From positions 868,001 through 932,000 of the forward strand of contig CAJNDS010002634.1 of the NCBI GenBank assembly GCA_905221605.1: 64,000 nt of DNA, read 5' to 3'. The position numbers were made by a program, and so were the translations under genes. The notes beneath the pieces are model-generated. The model saw nothing but the letters and a program-made list of their open reading frames with translations, was not told the origin of the DNA and ran no database searches. Shown piece after piece: positions 1 to 11,640 of this stretch (the stretch's first letter is position 1; every line of letters starts with the position of its first letter). This DNA comes from Symbiodinium natans. Its lineage: Eukaryota > Sar > Dinophyceae > Suessiales > Symbiodiniaceae.

Positions 1-75
1 GGCGGTATCCTCAGTCCGTGCTTAAACAAGGGCAGCATGGACGTGATTTTGCAGGCTTGTAGAAGCATGGTCGTG
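1..75 (+). CDS. internal exon, unrecognised protein
   Basis: Frame 1 is open from the window edge and encodes 25 residues (GGILSPCLNKGSMDVILQAC then RSMVV). It is followed at once by a canonical GTGAGT donor at position 76. Composition and codon use look coding. The start lies outside the window and no domain can be recognised. It could equally be a chance open stretch. Confidence 0.4.
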
Positions 76-214
76 GTGAGTATGTTCGCCCAGACACCGA
101 GTTTGTCAAAAGCCTTGCTGAGTTCAGGAGTCAAACCCTAAACCCTCAACCCTGCGGGTTTGAGGTGTGACCAGCCATCCGTACTTGCCACCGACTCGGC
201 GAGAATCATCATCT

Positions 215-483
<269 letters not shown>

Positions 484-502
484 TACAATCCTGGACCCAC
501 AG

Positions 503-583
503 GTGCGCCCTTTGGGGCCGGCGCAGCCCTGGTTTACAGGCCTGGTCATCTGCCACTGGGCCGCCATGTCGGATGTCAAGGAG
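503..583 (+). CDS. candidate exon, unrecognised
   Basis: After a CCACAG acceptor, 27 codons are open (beginning VRPLGPAQPWFTGLVICHWA) up to a GTTTAG donor at the start of a TTTAGGG array. The array beginning exactly at the donor matches what is seen beside other exons here. No domain is recognised, and the frame is ambiguous because a second frame is also open. Confidence 0.35.
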
Positions 584-589
584 GTTTAG

Positions 590-2010
590 GGTTTAGGGTT
601 TAGGGTTTAGGGTTTAGGGTTAGGGAGATCAAGGGCACTCTTTATTACTCCAAAGCTTGGACAAATCCTAGAGATGTGATCCTTCTCAAGCCCCAATAAG
701 AGGAAATACAAGCCTTTGGAAACCACACACATGCACATATGTATATACATGTATGTCTAGTTTTTCTTTGTGCTGACGACCCCTAGTATTGTTCATATTT
801 GTACTGATATCTTGTCATACTATAGCATCAAATATCGCAAGGGTCCTGCAAAGCATGAAGTGGCTTACCTTTACCGCGTCTGCAGGTGGCACTGGCTTTT
901 AGTCAGCAGCCTTTTAGATACGTTGTTTCCATGTTTCGGCGCGCATGAAACCTAGAGACTGGGTAGGTAACCTTGAACCTTGTTGGGATATACAACTCGA
1001 CTACATCTTCCATATTTATTCATAAGGTTAACCTTTTTGGGGCTAGGGTATTCAGCCCCTAAGAAAACGACTTCCTTTCATATCACGTTTTGTGTTGGAG
1101 CGGCAGGGGGCGTGGAAAGCTGTGGAAGGTTTGGCTTGGCGACAAGACCAGAGACACCGAAGCTCTTAAGTCACCGTCGGGGGGAGTGTTCCAAAGTAGG
1201 TTTCCTGCTGCTGGGTTTTTTCAACATAAGAGGTCCCAGACAAATCGGGACCCACGTGTTTTTTTAACAACCTCCACATGGTCTATCCGACCTGGCTGAG
1301 GGTTTTCGCAAAAAGGGCAATCCCCTTTTAACCCTGAGCCTTGTAAACCCCATGCACTACTATTTGCTTATGAACCCCCCCCATCCAAAAAGACAGACTT
1401 AAGCAAACAGCAGTACAAGCCCTCGTTTGTGTGCCTAGTTTGCTGCGCAAGGCGAGCCTCCAGACAAAGAGAACGTCACGCTGACCCCGTCCATAAAGCA
1501 GAATCTCCTGCAGATGACGAAGACACCGAAGGTCAAGGACGCAACTGCCAAGGCACAGTGCTTCGGGGGCGGGGGGGTCGGGGTGTAGGCTCTCCTCTTC
1601 AGCAAGCGGCGCCCTCCCTTTGCTTGCGACCTAACAGCCTGACCGAATATGTAGCCTTAAAGAGTCCATGGGTCTGTGGGTCGCTTGGAATCCTGGACAC
1701 GAAGACTTTTCTTGGACTAGCTCCAACCTCAAGCTTGGACACTTCTCCAGCACAAGTCCTGGCAGGGGGGCAGGGGCGGGGAGGGTGGGGGCATGCGTGC
1801 GCGTGTCACTGTGTAGGTATGTATACATATTGTTTTCTTAGTGTGGGATATGTGCGGCTGTTTCTTTTGTTCATATGTCTATTTTTATGTACGTAGGTAC
1901 AGAGTTAGATATCGATATCCGGAGAGAGGACGCCACAGTTGTTGAGTCAAGTGGATGCCACCTCAGCTTGTCTCGACAAGCCTGAGCTTTTAGGGCTCAA
2001 GGGCTTTGAG
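590..2010. other. no confident gene; repeat-rich spacer
   Basis: TTTAGGG repeats at 587-626 are followed by mixed sequence with several short open frames. I see no exon with both a plausible acceptor and convincing codon use. GT-rich runs at 1790-1830 and a C-tract at 1373-1382 are the only low-complexity features. Confidence 0.5.
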
Positions 2011-2018
2011 GATTTAAG

Positions 2019-2124
2019 GTTGGGATGTTCCCCCTTGTACTAACAGTCCTTGATAGGGATCATAGTACCACCTATTATAATTATCCCTATTCAGGACTGT
2101 TAGTATAAGGGGGAGCATCCCAAG
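2019..2124. mobile_element. MITE, family G (TTGGGATG...CATCCCAA)
   Basis: A long inverted repeat of about 45 bp per arm: the left arm TTGGGATGTTCCCCC then TTGTACTAACAGTCCTTGAT pairs with a right arm ending GGGGGAGCATCCCAAG. No coding capacity. A second copy is at 29070-29161, so this is a dispersed family and not a local hairpin. Confidence 0.8.
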
Positions 2125-2418
2125 TTGAAGGGGTCAAGGGTATTTAAGGTTTGGGGTTCTGGGTTTTCGGGGACCCCTGCAGCAAGCAGACATGGCCGGG
2201 TTGCATTAGCCTCCTCCATCTCCAGACGTTTTGACTTATTTGTGTTCTTTGTGGTGCTTTACTGTAACTTTAGATCCTTAGCCTTTTTGGGTTTATTGGG
2301 TTTCCTAGTAAGGCAGCTAACAACTCAGTTTATAGCTACCCTCCTAGGTGCAGCCAAGTGTTGAGCTGTAGGGTTTGGGGTTTGGCTTGGAGTGGTTGGT
2401 TTCCCATTGGTGCTACAG

Positions 2419-2476
2419 GCTCTTGTGGACGAGCTGCTGCTCACTGTCTCCAAGAACTGCACCAACGCGAAGCTTG
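2419..2476 (+). CDS. internal exon, unrecognised protein
   Basis: A CTACAG acceptor is followed by 19 codons (ALVDELLLTVSKNCTNAKL) and a GTGATT donor. The composition is helical and the codons GC3-rich like the confident exons in this window. The product is unknown. Confidence 0.5.
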
Positions 2477-2838
2477 GTGATTTTGGCAGCTAAGATTTCT
2501 ATGGCCCATGTGGCCCACGTGCCGGCCAGACAAGAAGCTCGGAGATTGCATGCGCACCGCCAAAATTTGATTAGCCTTCCCTGACAGGCTTTCAGGCCCT
2601 AAGCACTGCAGTTTAGGGTTTAGGGTTTAGGGTTTAGGGTTTAGGGTTTAGGGCTTAGGGCTTAGGGTTTAGCACTTGCAATCCCACGTCTCTTGCAAGT
2701 CTGGACATTCCAGGATCTGCCGTCTTCTCCCTCAGTTTGAGCTTGTGCAGCCATGGTGTCGTACCCCGCAGCACAGCTAGTTTGCTATAAGGGTGTTGTC
2801 TTGCACACGCATGCGCATGCACATGCAAACGACAAAAC

Positions 2839-2861
2839 AGCCCCCCCCCCCCCCCCCCCCC
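2839..2861. repeat. poly-C/poly-G tract
   Basis: An uninterrupted run of more than 20 C. Similar tracts of 10 to 30 bp recur at 10844-10865, 11104-11127, 40886-40912, 46597-46611, 47836-47847, 50069-50082, 61997-62018 and 63264-63280, often at or next to MITE ends. Confidence 0.95.
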
Positions 2862-2897
2862 GACTAACTTCGTGTATGGCGATCCTGTGATCTTTAC

Positions 2898-3020
2898 CTT
2901 GGGAACCAAAGGAACCCTAAAATTGCCGTAAAATTGGGGTCACAAACCCTTTTCTACTATTCTTGCGATTAAAGTTTTTGAACCATAAAACCCTTTTAGG
3001 GTTCATTTGGTCCCTATTGA
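2898..3020. mobile_element. MITE, family C copy
   Basis: The left end CTTGGGAACCAAAGGAACCC pairs with a right end GGGTTCATTTGGTCCCTA. These are the termini that form introns 3 and 4 of the gene at 60354. The interior is AT-rich without coding potential. Confidence 0.65.
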
Positions 3021-3244
3021 TGAACCTGCAACATCCTACGCGCACGAAGCACATTCGCCTCCCATCTGGGCCATCTGTGGTTTGGGGGGCCTCGCGGCCT
3101 CGGTTTAGGGTTTAGGGTTTAGGGTTTAGGGTTTAGGGGTATTGCGCCGTACTTAAAACCCAAGCTTCTCTGAGGAAAGACCTGAAGATGACCTTCGTGG
3201 CGAATGCACTCAGGTGTCGCTTGAGGGATCTTGAGGGTTTCGAG

Positions 3245-3317
3245 TTAGGGTTTAGGGTTTAGGGTTTAGGGTTTAGGGTTGAGGGTTTAGGGTTTAGGGT
3301 TTAGGGTTTAGGGTTTC
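3245..3317. repeat. interstitial TTTAGGG array
   Basis: About ten heptamers with one imperfect unit. It is representative of the many short arrays (2 to 12 units, both orientations) scattered through the window. Others nearby are at 2612-2675, 3102-3137, 3666-3722 and 4108-4220. Confidence 0.95.
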
Positions 3318-3555
3318 AGGAGTTTTTGGGCGTGCCATTGGGCAGGCTTTGGCTATCACTTCCCTCTATTTCTCATGAACAGCCTACATGAATAGATGGA
3401 CGTTCCAAGCAAAACTCCAATGTGCATGGGGCATTTTCGCAGCAGTTTATTTTTAGGGGCTGGGATGGGCCGGGAAATGGGGGGGGTCAGGGGTTGCAGG
3501 TCCGAACGCAAAACAGCCTGAAACCCTAAACCCTAAACTAAACCCTAAACCCCAG

Positions 3556-3666
3556 GATGTGCCTCACCCCGCTTGCCCCAGTGTGAGCGACCAAACCCCC
3601 AGTGGAGGAATTGGAGCGCCACAAGCACACCAGGGCTTCAAAGCCCTCAGCCGTTTCATGGGTGCT
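3556..3666 (+). CDS. candidate exon, unrecognised
   Basis: A CCCCAG acceptor directly after a CCCTAAA block is followed by 37 open codons (beginning DVPHPACPSVSDQTPSGGIG), ending where a TTTAGGG array starts. It is Pro/Ser/Gly-rich. No domain is recognised. Confidence 0.4.
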
Positions 3667-4916
3667 TTAGGGTTTAGGGTTTATAAAGTTTAGGGTTTAG
3701 GGTTTAGGGTTTAGGGTTTAGGGGTTTTAAGTCCTCCGCCCTCCAACAAGAGTACGGTAAAGCACTTAACCACCAGACTTGAACAACTCTGAACCCCTAA
3801 ACCTGTCGTGACGAGAAACGTGAATTTCGGCGTGGGCCTTTAATTCGACAGCTCGTGTGCCTGAAGCTCAGTGGAGACTGGCTGTAGTTGCAATTGAGTG
3901 GTGTTGGTATAGTCGCTATGAAACACCAGTCGTGCAGCGCGGTTCGTCCGGCTGGGCAGGATAGAAAAGCCCCCAAACCCTGCGCTTTGCCAGGCCTTCC
4001 CTGACGGGACGAGTGCAGGAGGAGAGGTTGCGAGGTCTCAAGGGGTGGGAGAGCTCCTTGGATTTGTATCCTCGAGGATGTAGAGCCACGTTGGGGCGGG
4101 GGGGGTTAGGGTTTAGGGCTTAGGGCTTTTAGGGTTTAGGGCTTTTAAGGTTTAGGGCTTTTAGGGTTTAGGGTTCAGGGTTTAGGGTTTAGGGTTCAGG
4201 GTTTAGGGTTTAGGGTTTAGGGGGGGGGTTCGGGGTTACGGAGTCCTTGGAAGCGCCACAGACCTGCAGACTTGCGTGCGGCTTCTGCAACTCAGGGTGT
4301 GTGTGTTTGGGAGTTGCAGGTTGAACCGACGTCTTCGTGCCATGCCTAAACCCTTCCCCCTAAACCCTACACCCTAAACCCTAAACCCTAAACCCCCCCC
4401 CCCCCTTCTTAAACCCTCTAACACCCCCAAGCCCTCCCTGGACCGAGCCTCAAAAGCAGCCCTGCGCCGAGGTTTCCAAGCACTGCCTCCCTCGATCATG
4501 ATCCTTGAAGCAGGCCTGCGGCAGCGCATGATCGCTGATGAGGCCTGAGGGGACCCTCAACCCTAAACCTTAAACCATACACCCTACACCCTACACCCTA
4601 AACTGGTTTCCAGAGTCTCTGTGGGTGGACCCTAGAGCCTAAACCCTGAACCCTAAACCCTATAGACCCTAAACACCTCTGAGAGTGAATCCGGGACTTG
4701 AAACAGGGTGCGGCCTTGGGCGTGGTGATGGCTAGGTTTTTGGTATCGCGGGAGACACAAGCAGAAGATAACTCCTTATAGCTGACATAGCTGCTCAGCG
4801 TTGCAACCTGCTGTGTGCAAGTTGACGTGTTATGATACTCGATTTCATGCATCGCAAGGGAGGGGCTGCAAGTTTAAACCCCGGTCTCGCGATATGGGAG
4901 CGTTGCAGAAGTTGCT

Positions 4917-5501
4917 GTGCAGACCCCTTCTTGTTGCATAGTAGCCCAACAACAGTCCTTGAGAGTTCCTGTGTCTCAGGTCAGCCGCCTGAGCAGCAAG
5001 ATCTTCAAACCTTCCATGCGTCCACGCCGGGTGGAAAGCCAGCACTTCTTTCGGAAGCTGCGGCCACCAAATCTCGTCATCAGCGGAGGGAATTCAGTCA
5101 TCAGCGGCGCCGAGAAACCATCAAAGGCGTTGTTTCAAATTGACCGTCTTGGTGCCTTCAAGGTCCGGACACAAGCCGCGCCTCTTCGACTGGCTGCGGC
5201 CAGCTTCGGCGCCGCCAAACACCAACAGACCTTCGTAGCAAGGGTCTTGGAAGATGTGAAGAAGCTGTTGGAGACATTTGGCCTCCATGTCGCCGATCCT
5301 TTGCCACCGCTGCACCACGAAGGTTCGCGCGAAGAAGTCGAGAATGCTTTGGGATCCGAAGCCATTGCCCATGCCGACGCACTGCTTCTCTTCGGCGGGA
5401 AAATGACTGATGCGATGTACAACCAGGCCAAGTATGACTGCCTACGCTCGCACAACGATGCGGGAAAGCACATCGCCAACCAGTGGCCGCTTGCTTGCTA
5501 A
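4917..5501 (+). CDS. open frame, hypothetical protein or exon
   Basis: A 194-codon frame without repeats. The last ~85 residues look most coding: an amphipathic helix-rich stretch (FVARVLEDVKKLLETFGLHV) and an acidic helix, ending WPLAC and a TAA stop. The N-terminal part is less convincing and may be intron read-through. TTTAGGG repeats follow the stop. No family recognised. Confidence 0.4.
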   Translation: MQTPSCCIVAQQQSLRVPVSQVSRLSSKIFKPSMRPRRVESQHFFRKLRPPNLVISGGNSVISGAEKPSKALFQIDRLGAFKVRTQAAPLRLAAASFGAAKHQQTFVARVLEDVKKLLETFGLHVADPLPPLHHEGSREEVENALGSEAIAHADALLLFGGKMTDAMYNQAKYDCLRSHNDAGKHIANQWPLAC

Positions 5502-6060
5502 GTCGGTTAAGCGGAGTTCTGCAACTTATCGGTGTTTCGGGGGGGTTAGGGTTTAGGGTTTAGGGTTTAGGATTTAGGGTTTAGGGTTTAGGGTTCAAGT
5601 ATAGCCTTAAGGGGTTAAATTGGGGTGTAGGGTTAAGGGTTTAGGGGTGTGCAAGTGGGCGAGGTGGCAAGCCTGTTGCAAAAGGGGTGTGCAAGTCCTC
5701 CTCAGCCTTACCATGCGTAGGTGGTGCGCAGAGCTTGCGAGGCACTGGTAGCTAGGGTTGACCAAAGCCTTATTAGAGCCTAAACAAGACACTCCAAGCA
5801 CTTCACTCCCAAGTCATTCAACCTCCCAAACTCTCGGCTCGGAATCCAAAAACTTCTGAAACCCAAAACCCTAAACCCTAAAACCCTAAGCCCTGCAACT
5901 TCTCATCAGGTTTGACCTGGGCAAGAGCAACGTATGGAGTCCCAATTCGAAAACTCTTGTGTGGGCCGCGCCCTGGCGCCCTCTTTGAGCTTTGGGGTTC
6001 AGGTTTCTAGGGTTCACGGTTTAGGGTTTAGGGCTTGGAAAGGGCTTAGGGTTTAGGGAT

Positions 6061-6145
6061 TTTGATTTAGGGATTAGGGTTATAAGGGTCATTAGGGTTA
6101 TAAGGGTTATAAGGGTTATAAGGGTTATAAGGGTTATAAGTTATA
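6061..6145. repeat. tandem GGTTATAAG 9-mer
   Basis: Seven near-perfect tandem copies of a 9-bp unit (AAGGGTTAT), apparently a drifted derivative of the telomere-like heptamer next to it. Confidence 0.85.
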
Positions 6146-6227
6146 ACGGTCAATGGGGCGGCTCGAAGCCTCCCCCAAAAAAGCGCTTTAGGGTGTTGTA
6201 AGGGTCTCGTGATGATATGGCTTAGGT

Positions 6228-6450
6228 AGTAGAGAGAGAGAGAGAAATGAAATCAAGAAGAAAGAAAGCAAGGAATAAACCGAAGAAAGCAAATGCAAGA
6301 GAGACAAAAGAATGAAATAAATACAAAAAACACCACCAGTACAAAAGATGAATCAAGAACAAAAGAAAGAACTACAGAAAGAACGAAAGGGAGAGAGAGA
6401 GAGAGAGACGTACGATGGAAGGAAGGAAAGAAGAGGAAGAGGGCATCGCC
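6228..6450. repeat. purine-rich strand-asymmetric tract
   Basis: About 220 bp of almost pure A/G on the + strand, including GA microsatellites at 6231-6246 and 6392-6408. Overlapping Lys/Arg/Glu open frames here are composition artefacts. Confidence 0.85.
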
Positions 6451-6469
6451 GCCTACACCGGCCTCGCAT

Positions 6470-6715
6470 ACAGGCCCATGCAGTAGTGTCAGGGCTCATG
6501 GAAGTGTTGAGGACGGGTGCTTCCTGCACAATCTCGGATCGATCGAAGTGGATAGCAAGCCTCGGTTGCTTCGCTGTTCGCCTGAAGAGATCTGAACTTT
6601 CCTGCTTGAGCCCTTGTAGCTGCATGTCCTGCTCCTCCGCGCGTGTTCTAGCAGGGCCACGTACATGTTCGCAACAGCTCCGCAGCCTGAGATCCACAGC
6701 CTTAGAGAAATTCAT
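6470..6715 (-). CDS. weak minus-strand open frame
   Basis: The reverse strand stays open for about 80 residues, with a mixed helical composition (for example AEEQDMQLQGLKQESSDLFR). The + strand frame is also open and Cys/Ser-rich, as expected for a shadow. No domain and no clear splice sites, so this is only a candidate. Confidence 0.25.
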
Positions 6716-7164
6716 TCCTCAATGGCTTCAACAAGGGATGAAATACTCGTGCACCCAAGGTGGTACTCTTCAAGGTTCCCCTTGATACACTCCTAATCTG
6801 GCCCTTTCTTTTCCAATTCCCTTAGGGATCCTTAAGGGATACAACCTCAATATTCCCTCGAGGATCCTTAAAAAGGGATACAACCTTACGGGCTCAAGGT
6901 AGAACCCCTTGATTCTGTAGATTGTTCAAGATGGACCTGAAACTAAGGAGAAGATCTGTGCACTTGGCATCATGGCCAAGTGGCTCGGCTGCTTCTGTGG
7001 CAGTTGTCCTCCGACTCAGATTATCTAATCTGATCTAACGTGTATATATATAGCTCACCCCCCCCAATGGACCCACCGCGGGTGGCAGCCGAGTCCTAGC
7101 CAGATCAAGGGAAAAACAACAAAACAAGAAACTAACAAAAACCAAAAAACCCAAAAAAACAAAA

Positions 7165-7765
7165 AAACCATCTTTTCCAAAACTATGGGGCTGGGGCCTC
7201 GAAAAGATGGTTTTTTTGGTTTTCTCGAGAAAAAGATGGTTTTTTTGGTTCGAAACCATCTTCTTCTCGAGAAAAAGATGGTTTTACCAGGAGAAGACCT
7301 CCAAAAACCATCTTTTTCTCGAGAAAAAGATGGTTTTTCGAAGGATGGTTGCTCAAAACCATCTTTTTCTCGAGAAAAAGATGGTTTCGAACCAACAAAC
7401 CATCTTTTTCTCGAGAAAACCCAAAAAATCCAAAAAAGTCATCTTTTGGAGGCCCCAGCCCCATACTTTGGAAAAGATGTTTTTTTGGGTCTATTTTGGT
7501 TTTTTTTGGTTTTCTCGAGAAAAAGATGGTTCGTTTGGTTCGAAACCGTTTTTTTTCTCGAGAAAAAGATGGTTTTGAGCAACCATCCTTCGAAAGAACC
7601 ATCTTTTCTCGAGAAAAAGATGGTTTTACCAGGAGAAGACCTCCAAAAACCATTTTTTCTCGAGAAAATGATGGTTTCGAACCAAAAAAGCAAGTTTTTT
7701 CTCGAGAAAACAAAAAATCTTTTGGCGGCCCCAGCCCCATAGTTTTGGAAAAGATGTTTTCTTTT
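7165..7765. repeat. array of ten CTCGAG-centred palindromes inside a larger inverted repeat
   Basis: CTCGAG occurs at 7224, 7266, 7318, 7369, 7410, 7524, 7557, 7608, 7659 and 7701. Most are the centre of a palindrome of ~30 bp (CCATCTTTTTCTCGAGAAAA type). The ends are inverted: 7171-7199 (CTTTTCCAAAACTATGGGGC...) pairs with 7722-7755, and a third copy of that end sits at 7441-7479. Spacers such as ACCAGGAGAAGACCTCC (7286, 7628) are shared between the halves. Open frames on both strands are repeat translations. Confidence 0.9.
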
Positions 7766-7809
7766 TTTGTTTGGTGTTTGGTTTTTTGTGAAACTTAGGC
7801 ATAACCCTA

Positions 7810-8945
7810 GGGATTTAAGTTTTATGGGTTTAAGCCTCAAGCACTATAGGGTTATAAGGTTCTAATCCTTCAGGTAATGCCTAAACCTTTAATCCTAAAC
7901 CTTCAACTTTAAACCCTGCAGGGTTAACCCCGTGAGAAATTTAGAGATAGACCCCGAAAAGACCCTAAACCTTCTTACAGGGTGTAATGGTTTAAAAACC
8001 GATGTATACCTGCAGGTGCTCGATCCCTATAGGGTGCTAAGGTTCTGACCCTGAAGGGTTTAGGGTTAAGGCTTAAATGCCCTCTAGGTTTAAATGCCTA
8101 AGCCTTAAACCCCAAACCTTCAAACCTTCATCCTGTGGGGTTTGAAGGTCAAGGGTTTCGGCTTGATTGCCGAGGGCTTTAGGGTCCTGACCCTAGAGGG
8201 TTTAGGGTTAAGGAATAGATGCCTAAGCCTTAAACCCTTAAGGTTTAAACTCCATGGGCTTAGGTTTAAATGTCTAAATCTTAAACCCTAAACCTTTAAA
8301 CCTTCACACTACAAAGTTTAAGGGTGTTAAGGGTGACAAATTAATTACATACTTAGGTTTAAATGCCTAAATCTTAAACCCCAAACCTTTAAACCTTAAC
8401 CCTATAGGGTTTAAAGGTTAAGGGTTTATTGTGAACTGCCGTCTTAGATTTAAATGTCTGAATCTTAAACCCTAAAACTTTAAACCTTCACCCTATAGGG
8501 TTTAAAGGTTAAGGGTTTCGGTTTAATTGCAAGCTTAGATTTAAATGTCTAAGTAAAGAATCCTAAACCTTTAAATCTTATCCCTATAGGGTTTAAGGTT
8601 AAGGGTTCAATATGAACTGCCGACATAGGTCTAAATACCTAAACCTTAAACTTAAATCCTAAACCATCAAATATCTTAACCCCATACGGGTTTAAGGTCA
8701 AAGGCTTAGCGTTAATTGCCCGAATCGCTTCAAATGCCTAAATCTAAGGAAGCCCGAAACCTTTAAACCTTAGCCCAACAGGGTTTAAAGGTTAAGGGTT
8801 TAAAATTAAATTGAAGTCTGAGATTTACATGCTTAAATCTTAAATCCTAAACCTTAAAATCTTAACCCTACAGGGTTTCAAGGTTAAGGGCTTGGCTACA
8901 GGTTTAAATGGCTAAATCTTAAACCCTAAGCCTTTTAAACCTTAC
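7810..8945. repeat. ~95-bp satellite with a palindromic core
   Basis: About ten diverged tandem units carry a core dyad AAACCTTAACCCTATAGGG then TTTAAAGGTTAAGGG. Cores near 8401, 8502, 8584, 8683, 8776 and 8868 are spaced 82 to 101 bp. The array resumes at 10425-10680, so the G-rich minisatellite looks like an insertion or expansion inside it. Confidence 0.85.
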
Positions 8946-9048
8946 GGTGACGTTTTTTAAATAAGTGGAGGGCGGCCAACCAGCAACGGCCAGGGGGGTA
9001 GTATAAAAGACCAGTTTAAATCCGCATGTTTTCGTGTTTATGCACTAG

Positions 9049-10300
9049 CCCCCTCCAGCCAAGCCCCCCTCCAGCCCCCCCTCCAGCCAAACCCAACCCT
9101 TCCTCCACCTCCAGGCTCCACAAACCCCCTCTCCAGCCCCTTCAGCCAAGCCCCCTCCAGCCAACACTCCACCCCCTCCAAGCCCCCCTCCAGCCAACCG
9201 CCCACCCCCTCTCCAGCCAACCCCCACCCCTCTCCACCCTTCCCGCCAACACCCTCAAACCGCCCTCTCTCCAGCCAACCCCCCCTCCAGCCAAGCCCCC
9301 CCCCCTCCAGCCAACCCAGTTTTCTGGGGGCGGTGGGTTTGGAGTTGGGGTGTTGGCTGGAGGCGGTTGGCTGGAGGGGGTTGGCTGGTGGAAACCCTGC
9401 TGGGGTTTGGAGGGGTGCTGGGTGGAGGTTGGCTGGCTGGAGGGGGGGTGTTGGCTGGAGGGGGCTTTGGCTGGAGGGTGTTTTGGGGGGGTGTTGGCTG
9501 GATGGGGGCGGTTGGTTAGGCGGGTGTTTTGGGGGGGGGGGGGGGGGGTGTTGGCTGGAGGCGGTTGGCTGGAGGGGGTTGGCTGGTGGAAACCGGCTGG
9601 GGGTTGGAGGGGGTGCTGGGTGGGGTGTGGCTGAAGAGGGCTTTGGCTGGAGGGTTTTTGGGGGTGTTGGCTGGATGGGGGCGGTTGGCTGTGGAGGGGG
9701 GGGGGGCTGGGGGGGGAGGGGGTGTTGGCTGGAGGCGGTTGGCTGGAGGGGGTTGGCTGGTGGAAACCGGCGGGGTGCTGGGTGGAGGTTGGCTGGCTGG
9801 AGGGGGGGGGTGTTGGCTGGAGGGGGCTTTGGCTGGAGGGTGTTTTGCGGGGTGTTGGCTGTGGAGGGGGGCTTGGCTGGGCGTTTTGGGGGGGGCTGGC
9901 TGGGCGTTTTGGGGGGGGCTGGGGGGGAGGGGGTGTTGGCTGGAGGCAGTTGGCTGGAGGGGGTTAGCTGGTGCTGGGTGGAGGTTGGCTGGCTGGAGGG
10001 GGGGTGTTGGCTGGAGGGGGCTTTGGCTGGATGGGGGCGGTTGGCTGTGGAGGGGGGCTTGGCTAGGCGGGTGTTTTGGGGGGGGCTGGGGGGGGGGAGG
10101 GGGTGTTGGCTGGAGGATGTGGGGTTTGGCTGGAGGGGTTGGCTGGAGGGGTGGTTAGGGTGTTTGGCTGGGGGCTCGAGAGAGGGCGGTTTGAGGGTGT
10201 TGGCTGGAGGGGGTTTGGGTGATTGTGAGGTTGGTGGGGGGGGGGTGTTGGCTGGAGGGGGGGTGTTGGCTGGAGGGGGGCTGGGCGCGGGAAGGCTTGC
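9049..10300. repeat. GGCTGGAGGGGG minisatellite with strand switch
   Basis: From 9049 to about 9318 the + strand is C-rich (CCCCCTCCAGCCAA units). From about 9325 to 10300 it is the reverse complement (TTGGCTGGAGGGGG units). The two parts can therefore pair as a large hairpin, and the G-rich arm has many G-runs able to form quadruplexes. The Gly/Trp-rich 336-codon frame here is a translation of the repeat, not a gene. Confidence 0.93.
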
Positions 10301-10424
10301 TGGAGGGTCTATTTCCGGATGTTTAAAACGCTGGGCGGCCTGACGCCGCGCTCCACGGAGGTAGTATGAAATACCTGTTTGACTGTTTAGATGTCCGGGT
10401 ATTTAAAAACAGGCACCGTAACCC

Positions 10425-10680
10425 TACAGGGTTTAAAGGTTAAGGGTTTAAAATTAGTTGCAGGCTTAGGTTTAAATGCCTACATCTTAAACCCTAAACC
10501 TGTAAAAATTTTAACCCTATAGAATTCAAAGGTTAAGGGCTTAGGGTTTAATTGCCGACATAGGTTCAAATGCCCAAATCTTAAACCCTTAACCTTGAAA
10601 CCTCAACCCTACAGGGTTTAAAGGTTAAGGGCTTTTTTGCAGGCTTAGGTTTAAATGCCTAAATCTTAAATTATAAACAA
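10425..10680. repeat. continuation of the ~95-bp palindromic satellite
   Basis: Three further units (cores near 10433, 10519 and 10612) match those at 7810-8945. The two edges of the intervening minisatellite share a diverged direct repeat (GGGCGGCC ... GTAGTATRAAA, near 8974-9020 and 10334-10380). Confidence 0.8.
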
Positions 10681-10699
10681 AAGCCAACAGAAAGAAAAA

Positions 10700-10912
10700 C
10701 CCTCCGTGTGTGTGTGTGTGTGTGTGTGTGTGAGTGAATTAAGGAATACAGTCAAAATTCCGGTCACCGGAAAATCACCAGACAGCATAGGTTTTAGCGG
10801 TATTTGCAAATTTGCAAAGATCAAGGCCCGCGGTGGGTCCATTGGGGGGGGGGGGGGGGGGGGGGTGACCATATACCATGTGTATATATATATATATATA
10901 TATATGTAGGTG

Positions 10913-10944
<32 letters not shown>

Positions 10945-10950
10945 TATAAT
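10700..10950. repeat. compound microsatellite: GT, poly-G, TA
   Basis: (GT)n at 10705-10735, a G-run at 10844-10865 and (TA)n at 10884-10948. The junction GTGGGTCCATTGGGGG...GTGACCATATA is shared, in reverse complement, with 7043-7083 (TATATATAGCTCACCCCCCC). Confidence 0.9.
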
Positions 10951-11640
10951 TTTGCAGTGATGTCCACAGGCAATACGTAATTTGCGTTGGAGCCGCGGAC
11001 CTGAGAAGCTGTCGACGCTGTGGACTCGAGTGACGCCGTCGATGCCGTTGGCCTCGTTCACGTCGCAGATTAGGGTGACGCCGTTGACGCCATTCGGCTG
11101 ACGCCCCCCCCCCCCCCCCCCCCCCCCTCCCCCACCCCCCTCACGCGCTTCACGCGCTGCGCCGGAGGTCATGTCTTCACGCGCGTGGCGTCTTCACACG
11201 CTTTGCGGAGATCCACGTCTTAAAGAAACGCTTCACGTCTTCACGCGCTTCGCCCCAAAATTTATCGTGCAGCTACTGTCGACATACTATTATATTATTC
11301 TGCGATTAGATTTTAATATACGACTCTATTGTTACAGTAAGCCTGGACTCCCCGGTTCTGGGCTCAGATTTCGGGTTTGCAAAGCAATGATGCTGCCAAT
11401 GTGAGCCGAATAATATCGTAGAATTACTATCCTACGATGAGAGCAAACCCTAAACCCTAAACCCTATACCCTATAAACCCTAAACCCTATAAATTCCTGC
11501 AAAGGCTCGGCCACGCTCCCTGGGCGATCGATGTTCGGCCTTGGTTCCGCGGCAAGCCGGAGGCTCCAGGGCTTGATCTATAATTACTATTTGCTTAAGA
11601 ACCCCAAAAGAATAAGACATAGTAATCCCTATATTAACCT

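Noticed and set aside
7183-7840. Phe/Lys/Ser-rich ORFs of 120-185 codons on both strands
   Set aside because: They read through the CTCGAG palindrome array; a perfect palindrome gives similar frames on both strands.
9026-10343. Gly/Trp-rich ORFs up to 336 codons
   Set aside because: Translation of the GGCTGGAGGGGG minisatellite; no stop codons can arise in the unit, so length is not evidence.
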